Shown here piece after piece: positions 27,574 through 36,873 of a stretch of 56,181 nucleotides of DNA. The position numbers were made by a program, and so were the translations under genes. Numbering within the stretch: the first letter of the stretch is position 1; each line of letters begins with the position of its first letter. Origin of the DNA: Legionella sp. (GTDB taxonomy: Bacteria; Pseudomonadota; Gammaproteobacteria; Legionellales; Legionellaceae); the NCBI GenBank assembly GCA_002786205.1, contig PEQM01000002.1, positions 1-56,181 of the forward strand, in the 5' to 3' direction. Below the pieces are notes generated by a model. It was given only the letters and a program-made list of their open reading frames with translations. It was not told where the DNA came from and made no database searches.

Positions 27574-30126
27574 ATGGAAAAGACTATTTTACGTATTTTA
27601 GCAGGCACGGAACTCTCATCAGATCTTTCTCAAATATTACAAGAATTATTACCGGAATATCAAGTAGAAGAATTCGCTGAGCAGCCCGATTACCAACAGA
27701 GCATCAGGCGCCGAATTCACAGCCTGCATGATGCTTTTTATTTTCTTCTTGACGCATATCCTCCCGATTTAAGTCATACCAATATTACTTTGGCTACATT
27801 AAAAGAGTTTATCGATGAAATAAAAAACAATTCCTTGCAGCAAAAAGGAATTGGAGAGGAATGGCATAAGGAGTTAGAGCAGTTTGCTGCGATTTTAGTG
27901 GGCTGCATCAGTTTATTTTGGCGTTGGCCTGGCTCAGAAACCGAACGACTCAAACAAGCCGTCGCTTGCCTGAATGAGGCAGAGCAGTATCATTTAATGC
28001 GGCAAGGACGTAGTAATACCGCCACATTAATTCCTTTCGATTTTGGTAAAGGCCCAGAGTATCTGCTGCAATGGGATGAAGCACTTCCTGCTTATTACGA
28101 AGAATGGCTCAATGAATTGCAATGTATTATCGACCAGGATTTTCCTCCATCGCCAGAATGGTTTTTAATTCTGAAAAAAGCAGAACAAGCTTATTTATGT
28201 CATTTGGATGGTTTTTTCCCCACCGTACAGGAGTTAATAGAGGATTTAAGTGCATTGCAAATCACTTTAGCACAGGCCAAAGCACAGGCACATCATTGGC
28301 ATGGTGATCTGGAGTACATCAGTAAAGGAACTTTGCCCTTAAAAGAATGGTTTAATCAATTAAGTACGGCAAAAAAAGAGCTGGTCAAGATATTATCCAA
28401 TACGCCTGAGCGCATAGAAGAAGAGCTTTCGGCTTTCGTGAGCTATCTCTCCGAGCAAAGGTCACGTGCCACTTTTCAAGAAGAGTTAAACAGTATTACT
28501 CGAATTCCGCAGTGGTACTTGTTTTTATCTTTTCCTCAGCAGTGTTTTTTAAAACAGGTTTTGAATCATACTGAAGACATCAAATCGGTAGTTTCTTTCT
28601 TATCGAGTCGTCATCGCACATTGCCAGCACCGGCTAATTTTGGTGCACATCAAATCATGCGCATTAATCGGACGGGGGAGGTGATTCCTTTATCTGAAAA
28701 ACGTTATCGTTCAAGTCATGTGGTGAGTAGAGATGTGATTCATGCCCAGTTGCCAGAAATGATTCAAAGAAGGCATAGTGACTTTAATTTAAAGCAAGTC
28801 ATGCGTTATGCTAAACCACAGCAGAAAATTTTATTTCAAACATTAATCAGTCCCTTGTCTTTGCTGGAATTTGCAGATTACATGCCTGCTGGTCTTTCTA
28901 ATATACCGCCTGACTGGCATTTATATCACAATGCTTGTGCCACGGTCGCGCGTAGTGATTATGCTTCTCGCGTGTATAAGCACAACCACCCTTATAATAT
29001 TGTTAAATATTATAATTATACGCACGCCAAAAATACAGACAGTTTGGAATTGATTAGTGCCACCCAAGAGCGGATAGCTCAATTGGAGCAACTGCGTTTG
29101 CTAGCAGAAAATAATGCATCAACACCGATGGTACAAAAAGAACAGCAGGAGCTAGAGCAGTTGTTGCAGGACTATCAGGAGGTTTTGGATTCTTCCATTT
29201 TCGATACTCATTGCAGAGAACTGTTTTTAAGCTCGCTGGAGCAATTGATTATTTTAACTCAAAATGGCTATAGTTATGGTTCTTGTGTGAGCGGAAAAGA
29301 CAGAAAAGCCATTGAATTAATGCATACAGATGCCTTATTAATTTATAAAGAACGTTATGGGCAGTGGCCTAAATTGACCGACGTGGCCGAAGCGAGGGCT
29401 TTATTTGTGTCCATAGTAGCCGAATTGTATCTATCAAGGCATCAACATACCCTGGCTGGACAAAATGCGCCAGGCTCTGAGGGCATCAAAACACCGGAAA
29501 GTTACTTGCCTGGCGACATTTGTGAAGAGATAAAACAAAGGCGAAAAGACAGTAAATCCTTGGATTTTGATGACCGATTGGCAACCGATAATGAAGTAAA
29601 AGCGATAGTAGGCGACTGGCAAAAAGCAGTGATTCCAGAGACCATGCTGCATGCGATGTTGGTTACCAGGCAAATAGGCGAGTACCGCTGTATGCAATTA
29701 TATGATGCATTGTATCTGTTGCTAAATCAAAAGCACTTATTTCAGATCAAAGGTGCTGCGGGCTTTCGTAGTTTTTTTGAGCCTTCTTATCCCGCGGGCA
29801 TTGAAACCATTAAATGTTTGATGAAAGACAAGGCAGCAGGAGACAATAATATCGCTCGAATAGCGCAAATTATCTCTATTGTAGCTACCCGTCCTAATGA
29901 GCAGAGCAATCGCAGCGATGCCACGAAACAGGTTTATAATGCGTTAAAAAAACTATTGACCCCGATGAGTGCTATGGGAACTACGCTTGAGGATTATGTG
30001 GATCAGGTCGTGGCAACCTGGCGTAGCTTGTATGAAGAATCTAAAGGGGTGAAAGAGGCTCTGAAAGAAGGAAAGTCTGAAGCGACTACACCGACTAAAG
30101 AAATCTCATGGAGTAGTCATTTCTAA
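27574..30126 (+). CDS. Large orphan with C-x5-R phosphatase motif, candidate effector
   Basis: Soluble, mostly helical protein of 850 residues without signal peptide or membrane segment. It contains CVSGKDRK at Cys571-Arg577, which has the C-x5-R form of cysteine-dependent phosphatases and is very close to the CKSGKDRT core of SopB/IpgD and Legionella SidF-type phosphoinositide phosphatases. The long helical N-terminal half (about 1-400) has no motif I know; a coiled coil lies near 505-550. The C-terminus is charged and Glu-rich (EESKGVKEALKEGKSE, then a Ser/Thr tail), compatible with a Dot/Icm signal. AAGGGA precedes ATG 27574. It is alone between divergent mmsA and convergent dapB. A role in editing host phosphoinositides is inference. 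Confidence 0.7.
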   Translation: MEKTILRILAGTELSSDLSQILQELLPEYQVEEFAEQPDYQQSIRRRIHSLHDAFYFLLDAYPPDLSHTNITLATLKEFIDEIKNNSLQQKGIGEEWHKELEQFAAILVGCISLFWRWPGSETERLKQAVACLNEAEQYHLMRQGRSNTATLIPFDFGKGPEYLLQWDEALPAYYEEWLNELQCIIDQDFPPSPEWFLILKKAEQAYLCHLDGFFPTVQELIEDLSALQITLAQAKAQAHHWHGDLEYISKGTLPLKEWFNQLSTAKKELVKILSNTPERIEEELSAFVSYLSEQRSRATFQEELNSITRIPQWYLFLSFPQQCFLKQVLNHTEDIKSVVSFLSSRHRTLPAPANFGAHQIMRINRTGEVIPLSEKRYRSSHVVSRDVIHAQLPEMIQRRHSDFNLKQVMRYAKPQQKILFQTLISPLSLLEFADYMPAGLSNIPPDWHLYHNACATVARSDYASRVYKHNHPYNIVKYYNYTHAKNTDSLELISATQERIAQLEQLRLLAENNASTPMVQKEQQELEQLLQDYQEVLDSSIFDTHCRELFLSSLEQLIILTQNGYSYGSCVSGKDRKAIELMHTDALLIYKERYGQWPKLTDVAEARALFVSIVAELYLSRHQHTLAGQNAPGSEGIKTPESYLPGDICEEIKQRRKDSKSLDFDDRLATDNEVKAIVGDWQKAVIPETMLHAMLVTRQIGEYRCMQLYDALYLLLNQKHLFQIKGAAGFRSFFEPSYPAGIETIKCLMKDKAAGDNNIARIAQIISIVATRPNEQSNRSDATKQVYNALKKLLTPMSAMGTTLEDYVDQVVATWRSLYEESKGVKEALKEGKSEATTPTKEISWSSHF

Positions 30127-30141
30127 TAAAAGTGAAGGTAT

Positions 30142-30255
30142 CTATTCACCACCTGTTCAATGCGTGGGGGGTAAAGTCAGATTGGCCTGCAAGTTGAGCG
30201 ATCATATCGCGCAAGATGTCCCTCTATATGGCTTTACGGTGCAGGTGGTGAATAG
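30142..30255. repeat. Nested palindrome (long hairpin element)
   Basis: CTATTCACCACCTG (30142-30155) is repeated in inverse as CAGGTGGTGAATAG (30242-30255). Inside lie GTAAAG (30171-30176) with CTTTAC (30232-30237) and, at the centre, GCGAT-CAT-ATCGC (30198-30210). The unit folds as one 114-nt hairpin with internal loops between two convergent genes. It could be a MITE/REP-like repeat, a structured RNA or a bidirectional terminator. Confidence 0.6.
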
Positions 30256-30277
30256 TTACCAGTAAGGATGAATAAGC

Positions 30278-31009
30278 TTATAATACCGCTTCTAAACCAT
30301 AGACCAAGGTATTTAAGTCTCGTACTTTTTGACAAGCCAAGACAACCCCGGGCATAAAACAATGGCGGTCTATACTATTATGCGAGATAGACAATGTTTC
30401 GCCTGGACCGCCAAAAAGAACCTCCTGTTTTGCCAGTATTCCTGGCAGGCGTAGGGAATGAATATGGATTTCTTGTTGTTTTCCTCCCCGCACACCGTCG
30501 ATCAATTCTTTCAGCGCCAGTTGATTCTTAGGCTTCACTCTGGCGCTCGCAATCATTTCTGCTGTCTTTAATGCAGTGCCTGAGGGTGCATCTTGTTTTT
30601 GCTGATGATGCATTTCTATAATTTCAACTTCGGAGAAGTAAGCACTGATTTTTGCTGCACACATCATCATTAATACTGCACCAATAGAGAAATTAGGAAC
30701 GATAATGCCTCCCAAATGCTGCGCTGCACAAAGTTGTGTCAAGTGTTGTATTTGTTCTGGTAATAAACCGCTGGTTCCTATCACCGGACGTGCACCTGCG
30801 GCAATGATTTGGTAACTGTTGTCGTAAACACAGTCAGCACGAGTTAAATCCACAACAATTTCTGCCTGCGTTGAGGCAATCATATGGCTCAAATCATCCT
30901 GTTTCCCTAATTGGGCGACCAGGTTAAAGTCTGGATGTTGTTGTAGTGTCTCGCATGCCAAATGCCCCATTTTTCCTGAGGCACCATTTACAATAATTCG
31001 AGTTTTCAT
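30278..31009 (-). CDS. dapB: 4-hydroxy-tetrahydrodipicolinate reductase
   Basis: Lysine/diaminopimelate pathway reductase supplying peptidoglycan and lysine. The nucleotide-binding motif is VNGASGKMG at the N-terminus. The catalytic segment is EMHHQQKQDAPSGTAL, with the His-His pair and the Lys-x-Asp-Ala-Pro-Ser-Gly-Thr signature. The NFSIGAVLMM segment precedes it. Length of 243 residues is slightly shorter than the about 270 of E. coli but normal for several gammaproteobacteria. Confidence 0.95.
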   Translation of the reverse strand: MKTRIIVNGASGKMGHLACETLQQHPDFNLVAQLGKQDDLSHMIASTQAEIVVDLTRADCVYDNSYQIIAAGARPVIGTSGLLPEQIQHLTQLCAAQHLGGIIVPNFSIGAVLMMMCAAKISAYFSEVEIIEMHHQQKQDAPSGTALKTAEMIASARVKPKNQLALKELIDGVRGGKQQEIHIHSLRLPGILAKQEVLFGGPGETLSISHNSIDRHCFMPGVVLACQKVRDLNTLVYGLEAVL

Positions 31010-31090
31010 GCTTCATCTCTTTAAGTTTAATATGGACCACAATAAATGCGGCTTATTAAAAAGCTTTGTTTAAAACAGAATAAATGGATG

Positions 31091-31291
31091 TTACCGTTTT
31101 TGATGAGTTGATTTTTGGTTAGCAGGTTTTTTATTTTCTTTAATCGTGCGAAAAGCCCATGCAGAAGCGAAGGGCCAACCAATCATGCTGGCTTGCATGA
31201 TTAAAGCAACAATAGCTCCGCCAGGATTGTCATGTAACAACAAGACCAGCCAAGGAAGAAATATCGCAAGAATGGACATAATAATCCGCAT
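31091..31291 (-). CDS. YqaE/Pmp3-like small membrane protein
   Basis: Peptide of 66 residues with two hydrophobic helices (MSILAIFLPWLVLLLHD and AIVALIMQASMIGWPFASAW), joined by a short polar turn and followed by a basic tail. This is the layout of the Pmp3/YqaE/stress-responsive proteolipid family, including the LPWLVLLL segment and the Gly-Trp-Pro element before the Ala-Trp. Such proteins influence membrane potential under stress. It lies between dapB and the divergent ProQ/FinO gene. Confidence 0.65.
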   Translation of the reverse strand: MRIIMSILAIFLPWLVLLLHDNPGGAIVALIMQASMIGWPFASAWAFRTIKENKKPANQKSTHQKR

Positions 31292-31413
31292 AATGCACCT
31301 GTCTTTTGGTTAAGATTGTTAGATGATTATATACGGAAGCGGTTTATTTTGCGAATTTACTTGCAAGTAATATTCCATATTTAAGCTTGCAAACAGACCG
31401 TAAACATTGTACA

Positions 31414-31443
31414 TTGACCGCGCATTTTGCAGTGAAGCATTAT
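31414..31443 (+). promoter_or_regulatory. Candidate promoter of the ProQ/FinO gene
   Basis: TTGACC at 31414-31419 and CATTAT at 31438-31443 are spaced by 18 nt, about 70 nt before the chosen start. The match is fair in the -35 and moderate in the -10. Confidence 0.35.
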
Positions 31444-31515
31444 CGGTTTTATTTGTTCAATTCAATTAAGATAAACACATTCAGTTCATGTACAAAAAAT
31501 AACAAAGGTAGAATA

Positions 31516-32184
31516 ATGAGTAAACAGGAACTGCACCCACGCACCGCTGTTCTAAATAAAAGTCAAAAAAATCATTCTAAAAAATTAAAAACACAAGCCT
31601 TGCATTGGCTGGCGAAACATTTTCCTTTGGCTTTTGATAATACATTAAGGATTCGCCCCTTAAAGACAGGTATTATGAGCGATATTCTGTTACATACAGA
31701 CAAAGCAGCTATGGATGGCATTTCAAAAGGTAAATTACGAGAAGCCGTGGTTATTTTTACCCGCAGACTGGATTATCTGGCTTGCTTGAAGGCACGAGAA
31801 ATGCGTGTTGATTTGTATGGTAATGAAGTCGCGGAAGTGACTATAGAAGAAGCCGAGCATGCTGCTGCAAAAATAAAAAAGAAAATAGAAAAAAGTGTCA
31901 AAAATGCACGGAAGTTAATGAGTCAGAAAGCGCCGCAAATAGCGACACAACAGACAGCATATTCTAAATCGGCTTCATCGTTTTCCTCAGGAAATGAAGA
32001 GGTTTTTCCCGTCTATCCTGCGCGTGGTCTGCCAAGCAATATGGGGGCGGCGCCAATGAAAGCTTCGGCTGTTATTGTTAAACATAAAACAACCAAGCAA
32101 TATGATCCTGATGCGGTGGCACGCTTGAAAGAAAAACTGGGTCTTTCTTTAACGCAAGACAAGCAAAAAGAAATGGCAGAATGA
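31516..32184 (+). CDS. ProQ/FinO-domain RNA chaperone (RocC-like)
   Basis: RNA-binding protein of 222 residues. The ProQ/FinO domain covers about residues 22-118, with KLKTQALHWLAKHFPLAFDN, IRPLKTGIMSDI and AVVIFTRRLDYLACLKAREMRVDLYGN, all conserved family elements. A Lys-rich helix (about 118-140) and a low-complexity C-terminal tail follow. RocC of Legionella pneumophila, which with the sRNA RocR represses competence genes, has this architecture. ATG 31516 follows AAAGGTAG; the frame is open further upstream without a good start signal. The stop overlaps the start of the exported protein downstream, so they are translated together. Legionella have several ProQ proteins, so identity as RocC itself is not certain. 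Confidence 0.8.
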   Translation: MSKQELHPRTAVLNKSQKNHSKKLKTQALHWLAKHFPLAFDNTLRIRPLKTGIMSDILLHTDKAAMDGISKGKLREAVVIFTRRLDYLACLKAREMRVDLYGNEVAEVTIEEAEHAAAKIKKKIEKSVKNARKLMSQKAPQIATQQTAYSKSASSFSSGNEEVFPVYPARGLPSNMGAAPMKASAVIVKHKTTKQYDPDAVARLKEKLGLSLTQDKQKEMAE

Positions 32185-33242
32185 TGAGAGTAGGATTCCT
32201 GCTCTTTTTCTTATCCTGCACTTTATCTGCCAAGCCCTCCTTTATTCCTGCTACTCCTGATTTTTCAGGACGCTATGGGATACAAGGCCAGGCTTTGTGT
32301 CATACAGCAAAAAATACCTTGGCGTATTTGGCTAAAGGACAAGCTTACGACCCTTTGGTGATTCATGAAGGAAAAGCAGTAAAAATTCCCTTGGCAAAGA
32401 TAAAAGCCACTTTACAATTTGTTTGTACCCACCAGCAGCAACTCAATGATCCTGCGTTTTTGCAAAAGCATTTCCGCTTCATTCGCTGGTATCCTGACCA
32501 AGAACAAAGCAGACAAGTGAAGGGTAAGCCTTTGTTGGCTCATTTGCCCCACGATCGGATTTTGATGACCAAATATTATGTGCATCGTGCCCTAGCAAGT
32601 GCCACCTGGAGACCAGACAAACCTTATCCCTTGTATGGTTTACCGAAAGATGAGCAGCATCTTACTGTGGAGCAAGCGAGCAAGCAGTCGGCTCTTCTTC
32701 GTTTTCGTTATGGTAAACAAGCTATTTTAAAAGGCGCTTTGCAGCAGAAAGATGTTCCTGTTCTTGGTTATTTTAGCAGAGAAGACATCGAGGCTGCTTT
32801 AATGGAAGGAACCATTGTGGCTGATTTTGGTCCTTTATCGGGGGAAAAAACATTCAATGTGCATCGTTGTAATGAAGTGCCCTATGATAAAAATAAAACA
32901 CCCTATAGCCAGGAGCGCTATTGGTATTTTAAAGAAGTGGATGGTGTTAAAGGATATGGTAAAGATGCAGATCATAAAATCACGGTCATGCCCCAGGTAA
33001 CCTTTGCCGCTGATCTTGCTCAGTTAGGTCTGGGTAAATTGTTATTTATTCAATATAAAGACAAGGCACAAAAGACCGTTTCTCAATTGGGATTGCTTGC
33101 TGATACAGGTGGCGCTTTTACTAATAACTTATATCAGGTGGACTATTTGGCCGGCAGTTATTTTGGCTTGCATGAATATCAACAAGCAGCACGTCATTTG
33201 CCAGATTATGTTGCTGCCTATTTTATGGTGCTTAAAGACTAA
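32181..33242 (+). CDS. Exported protein with MltA/3D-like C-terminal domain
   Basis: Secreted protein of 353 residues with a signal peptide (MRVGFLLFFLSCTLSA). The central part has VLGYFSREDIEAALMEG and ITVMPQVTFAADLAQLGLG. The C-terminal LGLLADTGGAFTNNLYQVDYLAGS resembles the 3D domain (conserved Asp residues around a DTGGAI-like turn) of MltA-type lytic transglycosylases, which cut peptidoglycan glycan strands. The match is partial and by eye, so an enzyme role is only suggested. It overlaps the ProQ/FinO gene by 4 nt and its end overlaps the convergent pyk gene by 11 nt. Confidence 0.6.
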   Translation: MMRVGFLLFFLSCTLSAKPSFIPATPDFSGRYGIQGQALCHTAKNTLAYLAKGQAYDPLVIHEGKAVKIPLAKIKATLQFVCTHQQQLNDPAFLQKHFRFIRWYPDQEQSRQVKGKPLLAHLPHDRILMTKYYVHRALASATWRPDKPYPLYGLPKDEQHLTVEQASKQSALLRFRYGKQAILKGALQQKDVPVLGYFSREDIEAALMEGTIVADFGPLSGEKTFNVHRCNEVPYDKNKTPYSQERYWYFKEVDGVKGYGKDADHKITVMPQVTFAADLAQLGLGKLLFIQYKDKAQKTVSQLGLLADTGGAFTNNLYQVDYLAGSYFGLHEYQQAARHLPDYVAAYFMVLKD

Positions 33243-34656
33243 TAATTTCCATGGAGTTAGTCCCTCCTGCGATACCAATATGAGTGCCTCGCGTTAACAA
33301 AACATGCCCCTGTGGCTGCAAATAACCTTTTTGCAATAATGCAGACAATACGTTGGTGTGGATGTCTTTTGCTGCATAATGGTGAAAATCAATCAACAGC
33401 GGCAGTACATTATTGACCAGGCTTAAGCGGTTGACCGTGCGTTGGTTGGCCGATACCGCAATGATAGGTACTCTGCTGTGTTGTCTGGAAATCCATAAGG
33501 CTGTTGCCCCTGATTCGGTAAGTGTTACTATCGCCTGAATGGGGAAATGGTTGGCTGCGTGTACAGCGGCCTGGGCAATCGCATGGTCTATTCGTTGGTG
33601 CTGGCATAGCAGAGGATTCTCTTTGCGATAGCTAATCCCTGCATGTTTTTCTGCGCTCAAACAGGTCTTATTCACCATTTGAATTACTTTTATCGGATGT
33701 TGGCCGCTGGCTGTTTCTGCAGAGAGCATGACGGCATCGGTGCCATCTAAGACCGCATTGGCGACATCAGATACTTCTGCCCGGGTGGGTAGAGGATTAG
33801 TAATCATCGATTCCATCATTTGCGTTGCGGTAATGACCATTTTATCCATACACCGTGTTTGGTCGATGATTTTCTTCTGTAAGGCTGGAATTTCTGCCGC
33901 TTCTACTTCAACCCCCAAATCGCCACGAGCGACCATAATGGCATCCGCTTCAGCGATAATCTCCTCCAGCTCAGCGAGTGCTTCGCAACGTTCTATTTTG
34001 GCGATAATGGCGGTGTCAGCCAAGCCCCAATCTGCGATTAACTGACGGGCTTCGCGGATGTCTTGTGCATCTTTAACAAAAGAGAGACAAACGTAATCTA
34101 CTTCGGCTTGTAGTGCCGTTTTTAAGTCATGTCTGTCTTTTTCGGTAAGGCTGCGTGCCGCTAAACCACCGCCTTTTTTATTCAAGCCCTTCAGATCGCT
34201 CAAAGGCCCACCTTCGATAACAAGACAAGTAATGCGTCCTTGCTCAATCTGTTGTACTTCCAGCTCAATCAAGCCATCATTTAGCATTAAGTGATCGCCT
34301 GGGACCAGTTCATGTATCAAATCAGGATAAGCAACATACACTTCGTTGGTGCTGCCAATCAAGTCCTGATGAACACAATCCAGAATAAAAGATTGCCCAG
34401 TAACTAAAGTTACAGAATGCCTTGCAAAGTGGCCAATACGAATTTTAGGGCCTTGCAAATCAGCCATGATAGCAATTGGTTTATTGAGCTGTTTGGCCAT
34501 GTCTTTGACGGTTTGGATTAAAGACACTGCCGAGGAATTGGCGTGCGAAAAATTAATTCGCACGGCATCGACCCCAGAGGCGATCAATTGCTCTAATATG
34601 GCCTTGTCCTGAGTGGCAGGCCCTAAAGTAGCAATGATTTTAGTGCGTCTAAACAT
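33232..34656 (-). CDS. pyk: Pyruvate kinase
   Basis: Final glycolytic step, phosphoenolpyruvate plus ADP to pyruvate plus ATP. Signatures: [13 protein letters not shown] at the N-terminus, the active-site [17 protein letters not shown] with the catalytic lysine, [11 protein letters not shown], and [29 protein letters not shown] in the K+ and substrate site. Length of 474 residues is normal. It overlaps the pgk end by 8 nt and is the last gene of the tkt-gap-pgk-pyk operon. Confidence 0.97.
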   Translation of the reverse strand: MFRRTKIIATLGPATQDKAILEQLIASGVDAVRINFSHANSSAVSLIQTVKDMAKQLNKPIAIMADLQGPKIRIGHFARHSVTLVTGQSFILDCVHQDLIGSTNEVYVAYPDLIHELVPGDHLMLNDGLIELEVQQIEQGRITCLVIEGGPLSDLKGLNKKGGGLAARSLTEKDRHDLKTALQAEVDYVCLSFVKDAQDIREARQLIADWGLADTAIIAKIERCEALAELEEIIAEADAIMVARGDLGVEVEAAEIPALQKKIIDQTRCMDKMVITATQMMESMITNPLPTRAEVSDVANAVLDGTDAVMLSAETASGQHPIKVIQMVNKTCLSAEKHAGISYRKENPLLCQHQRIDHAIAQAAVHAANHFPIQAIVTLTESGATALWISRQHSRVPIIAVSANQRTVNRLSLVNNVLPLLIDFHHYAAKDIHTNVLSALLQKGYLQPQGHVLLTRGTHIGIAGGTNSMEIISL

Positions 34657-35827
34657 GGGCGCGTTCTTTTAATATGGCTACAGCCGGTAGTGTTTTACCT
34701 TCCAGATACTCTAAAAAGGCACCCCCTCCGGTGGAAATATAAGAGATTTGTTGATTGAGATCATACAAATCAATAGCAGCAAGAGTATCTCCGCCGCCAG
34801 CAATTGAAAAGGCATCGCTTTGCGCAATAGCAATAGCTAAAGCACGAGTACCATAAGCAAACTGAGCCAGTTCAAAGACCCCTACAGGCCCATTCCAGAT
34901 GATGGTTTTGGCTTCATCGAGAATATTGACATAGTCATTTATGGTCATAGGCCCAATGTCTAGAATCATGTCGTCTAATGCAACTTGAGCCAGTGATTTA
35001 TTGAATGCAGGCACATGCTCTTTGAGTGCTTTTCCTACGACAACGTCAGTAGGTAAGGGGATCACACATCCTTTTTCCTTAGCCAATTGTAGAATAGAGC
35101 GTGCTTCATCTAATAATTCGGGCTCGTATAATGAGCGGCCAATTTCAAAGCCTTGTGCTTTTAAAAAGGTATTGGCTATGCCTCCGCCTGGAATTAAATA
35201 GTCTACCAATCCTACCAGCTGTCTAAGCAGTGTCAATTTGGAAGACACTTTTGAACCGCCAACAATAGCAACAATAGGTTTTTCTGGCGCTGCCAAGGCA
35301 TGGTCGATGGCATCAAGCTCTTTAATCAATAAAGGACCTGCAACAGCAATGGGAGCATACTGCGCAACACCATAGGTTGAGGCATGCGCTCGGTGTGCAG
35401 TACCAAAAGCATCCATCACAAAGACATCACATAATTGTGCCAGCTTCTTGGCTAAGACGGCGTCATTTGCCTTCTCCCCTGGATTAAAGCGCACGTTTTC
35501 GCACAAAATCAATTCACCTGGCTGTATATCGAGGCCATCCAGATAATTGCTAACAAACCTTACAGGATGCTCCAAATGCTCTTTTAAGTAGTTTGCAACA
35601 GGTTGGAGAGAATAGTCTGGATCAAAGCAGCCTTCCTTAGGCCGTCCCAAATGAGACAAAACAATAACAGCTGCCCCTGCATTTAAAGCCAGATTAAGGG
35701 TAGGCAAGGCGGCTTGTAAACGTTGATCGCTGGTAATCATTCCCTCTTTAATCGGTACGTTTAAATCTTCACGGATTAGTACCCGTTTGCCTGCCAAATC
35801 GACATCGTTCATCGTGATAAGGTTCAT
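34649..35827 (-). CDS. pgk: Phosphoglycerate kinase
   Basis: Transfers phosphate from 1,3-bisphosphoglycerate to ADP. Signatures: [12 protein letters not shown] with the substrate-binding Arg/Asp/Asn set, [23 protein letters not shown] and the C-terminal GGGDTLAAI nucleotide loop with [14 protein letters not shown]. Length of 392 residues is typical. Between gap (8-nt gap) and pyk (8-nt overlap) on the same strand. Confidence 0.97.
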   Translation of the reverse strand: MNLITMNDVDLAGKRVLIREDLNVPIKEGMITSDQRLQAALPTLNLALNAGAAVIVLSHLGRPKEGCFDPDYSLQPVANYLKEHLEHPVRFVSNYLDGLDIQPGELILCENVRFNPGEKANDAVLAKKLAQLCDVFVMDAFGTAHRAHASTYGVAQYAPIAVAGPLLIKELDAIDHALAAPEKPIVAIVGGSKVSSKLTLLRQLVGLVDYLIPGGGIANTFLKAQGFEIGRSLYEPELLDEARSILQLAKEKGCVIPLPTDVVVGKALKEHVPAFNKSLAQVALDDMILDIGPMTINDYVNILDEAKTIIWNGPVGVFELAQFAYGTRALAIAIAQSDAFSIAGGGDTLAAIDLYDLNQQISYISTGGGAFLEYLEGKTLPAVAILKERAHV

Positions 35828-35835
35828 CAGTTCTC

Positions 35836-36828
35836 CTAACAGCTCATCATATGTAAAGCAGTATCGAGCATTCGGTTAGAAAAGCCCCATTCATTATCAT
35901 ACCAGGAAACAATTTTCACCAAACGACCCAATACTTTGGTTTGTGTAGCATCAAAAATTGAAGACGCTGGATTGTGATTGAAATCACAAGATACCAGCGG
36001 GTCATCGTTAATCTTTAATACCGAGCTTTGTGCGCTGCGCACTAAATTATTGACTTCTTCTTCTGTTGTATCACGTTTTGCAATAAAGGTTAAATCAATA
36101 ACGGAAACATTTAATACCGGAACGCGCATGGCAAAACCATCCAGTTTACCAGCCAGTTCAGGAAGAACCAAGCCTACAGCTGAAGCTGCGCCAGTTTTAG
36201 TGGGAATAATCGATTGCGTGGCAGAGCGGGCACGGCGTAAATCGGAATGACTGCTATCCAATAACATTTGATCGTTAGTATAAGCATGTATGGTATTGAG
36301 TAAGCCTGATTCAATGCCGATAGCATCATTAAGTGGTTTCACAACAGGAGCAAGACAGTTGGTCGTGCAAGAGGCATTGGATACGATGGTGTCTGTTGCC
36401 TTAAGTGATTGATGATTGACCCCGTAGACAATGGTCGCATCAACCTCTTTTCCTGGTGCAGAGATAAGCACTTTTTTAGCGCCAGCCTGAAGGTGTTTCA
36501 TGGCTGATTCGCGTTCAGTGAAATAACCCGTACATTCCAGGACGACATCAATATTGAGCTCTTTCCACGGCAGTTTGGTCGGATCGCGTTCAGCCAATAT
36601 TTTAATCCGTTGCCCATCAATAACCAGCATGTCTGCTTCCACGCTAACCTCGGAAGCAAAAGTACCATGCGTTGTGTCAAAACGAGTCAAATGGGCGGTG
36701 ACATTTAACCCGGATAAATCATTGATCGCGACCAATTCGATTTCATTTTGTTTTTGGTATTCAAAAAGCGCTCTGACAATGCAACGACCAATGCGGCCAT
36801 AACCATTAATTGCTATGCGTATTGCCAT
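35836..36828 (-). CDS. gap: Glyceraldehyde-3-phosphate dehydrogenase
   Basis: NAD(P)-dependent oxidative phosphorylation of glyceraldehyde-3-phosphate. N-terminal Rossmann motif INGYGRIGR; catalytic Cys154 in [12 protein letters not shown] and His181 in [12 protein letters not shown]. The segment YTNDQMLLD followed by [12 protein letters not shown] is the form seen in the GapB/Calvin-cycle-like branch rather than in E. coli GapA, so dual NAD/NADP use is possible. Length of 330 is normal. It sits between tkt and pgk, an order shared with organisms that couple the pentose phosphate and lower glycolytic steps. Confidence 0.95.
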   Translation of the reverse strand: MAIRIAINGYGRIGRCIVRALFEYQKQNEIELVAINDLSGLNVTAHLTRFDTTHGTFASEVSVEADMLVIDGQRIKILAERDPTKLPWKELNIDVVLECTGYFTERESAMKHLQAGAKKVLISAPGKEVDATIVYGVNHQSLKATDTIVSNASCTTNCLAPVVKPLNDAIGIESGLLNTIHAYTNDQMLLDSSHSDLRRARSATQSIIPTKTGAASAVGLVLPELAGKLDGFAMRVPVLNVSVIDLTFIAKRDTTEEEVNNLVRSAQSSVLKINDDPLVSCDFNHNPASSIFDATQTKVLGRLVKIVSWYDNEWGFSNRMLDTALHMMSC

Positions 36829-36873
36829 AATTGTATTCTCCTTATTGAAGCCTGGGCTTCATTAAAAAATAGA

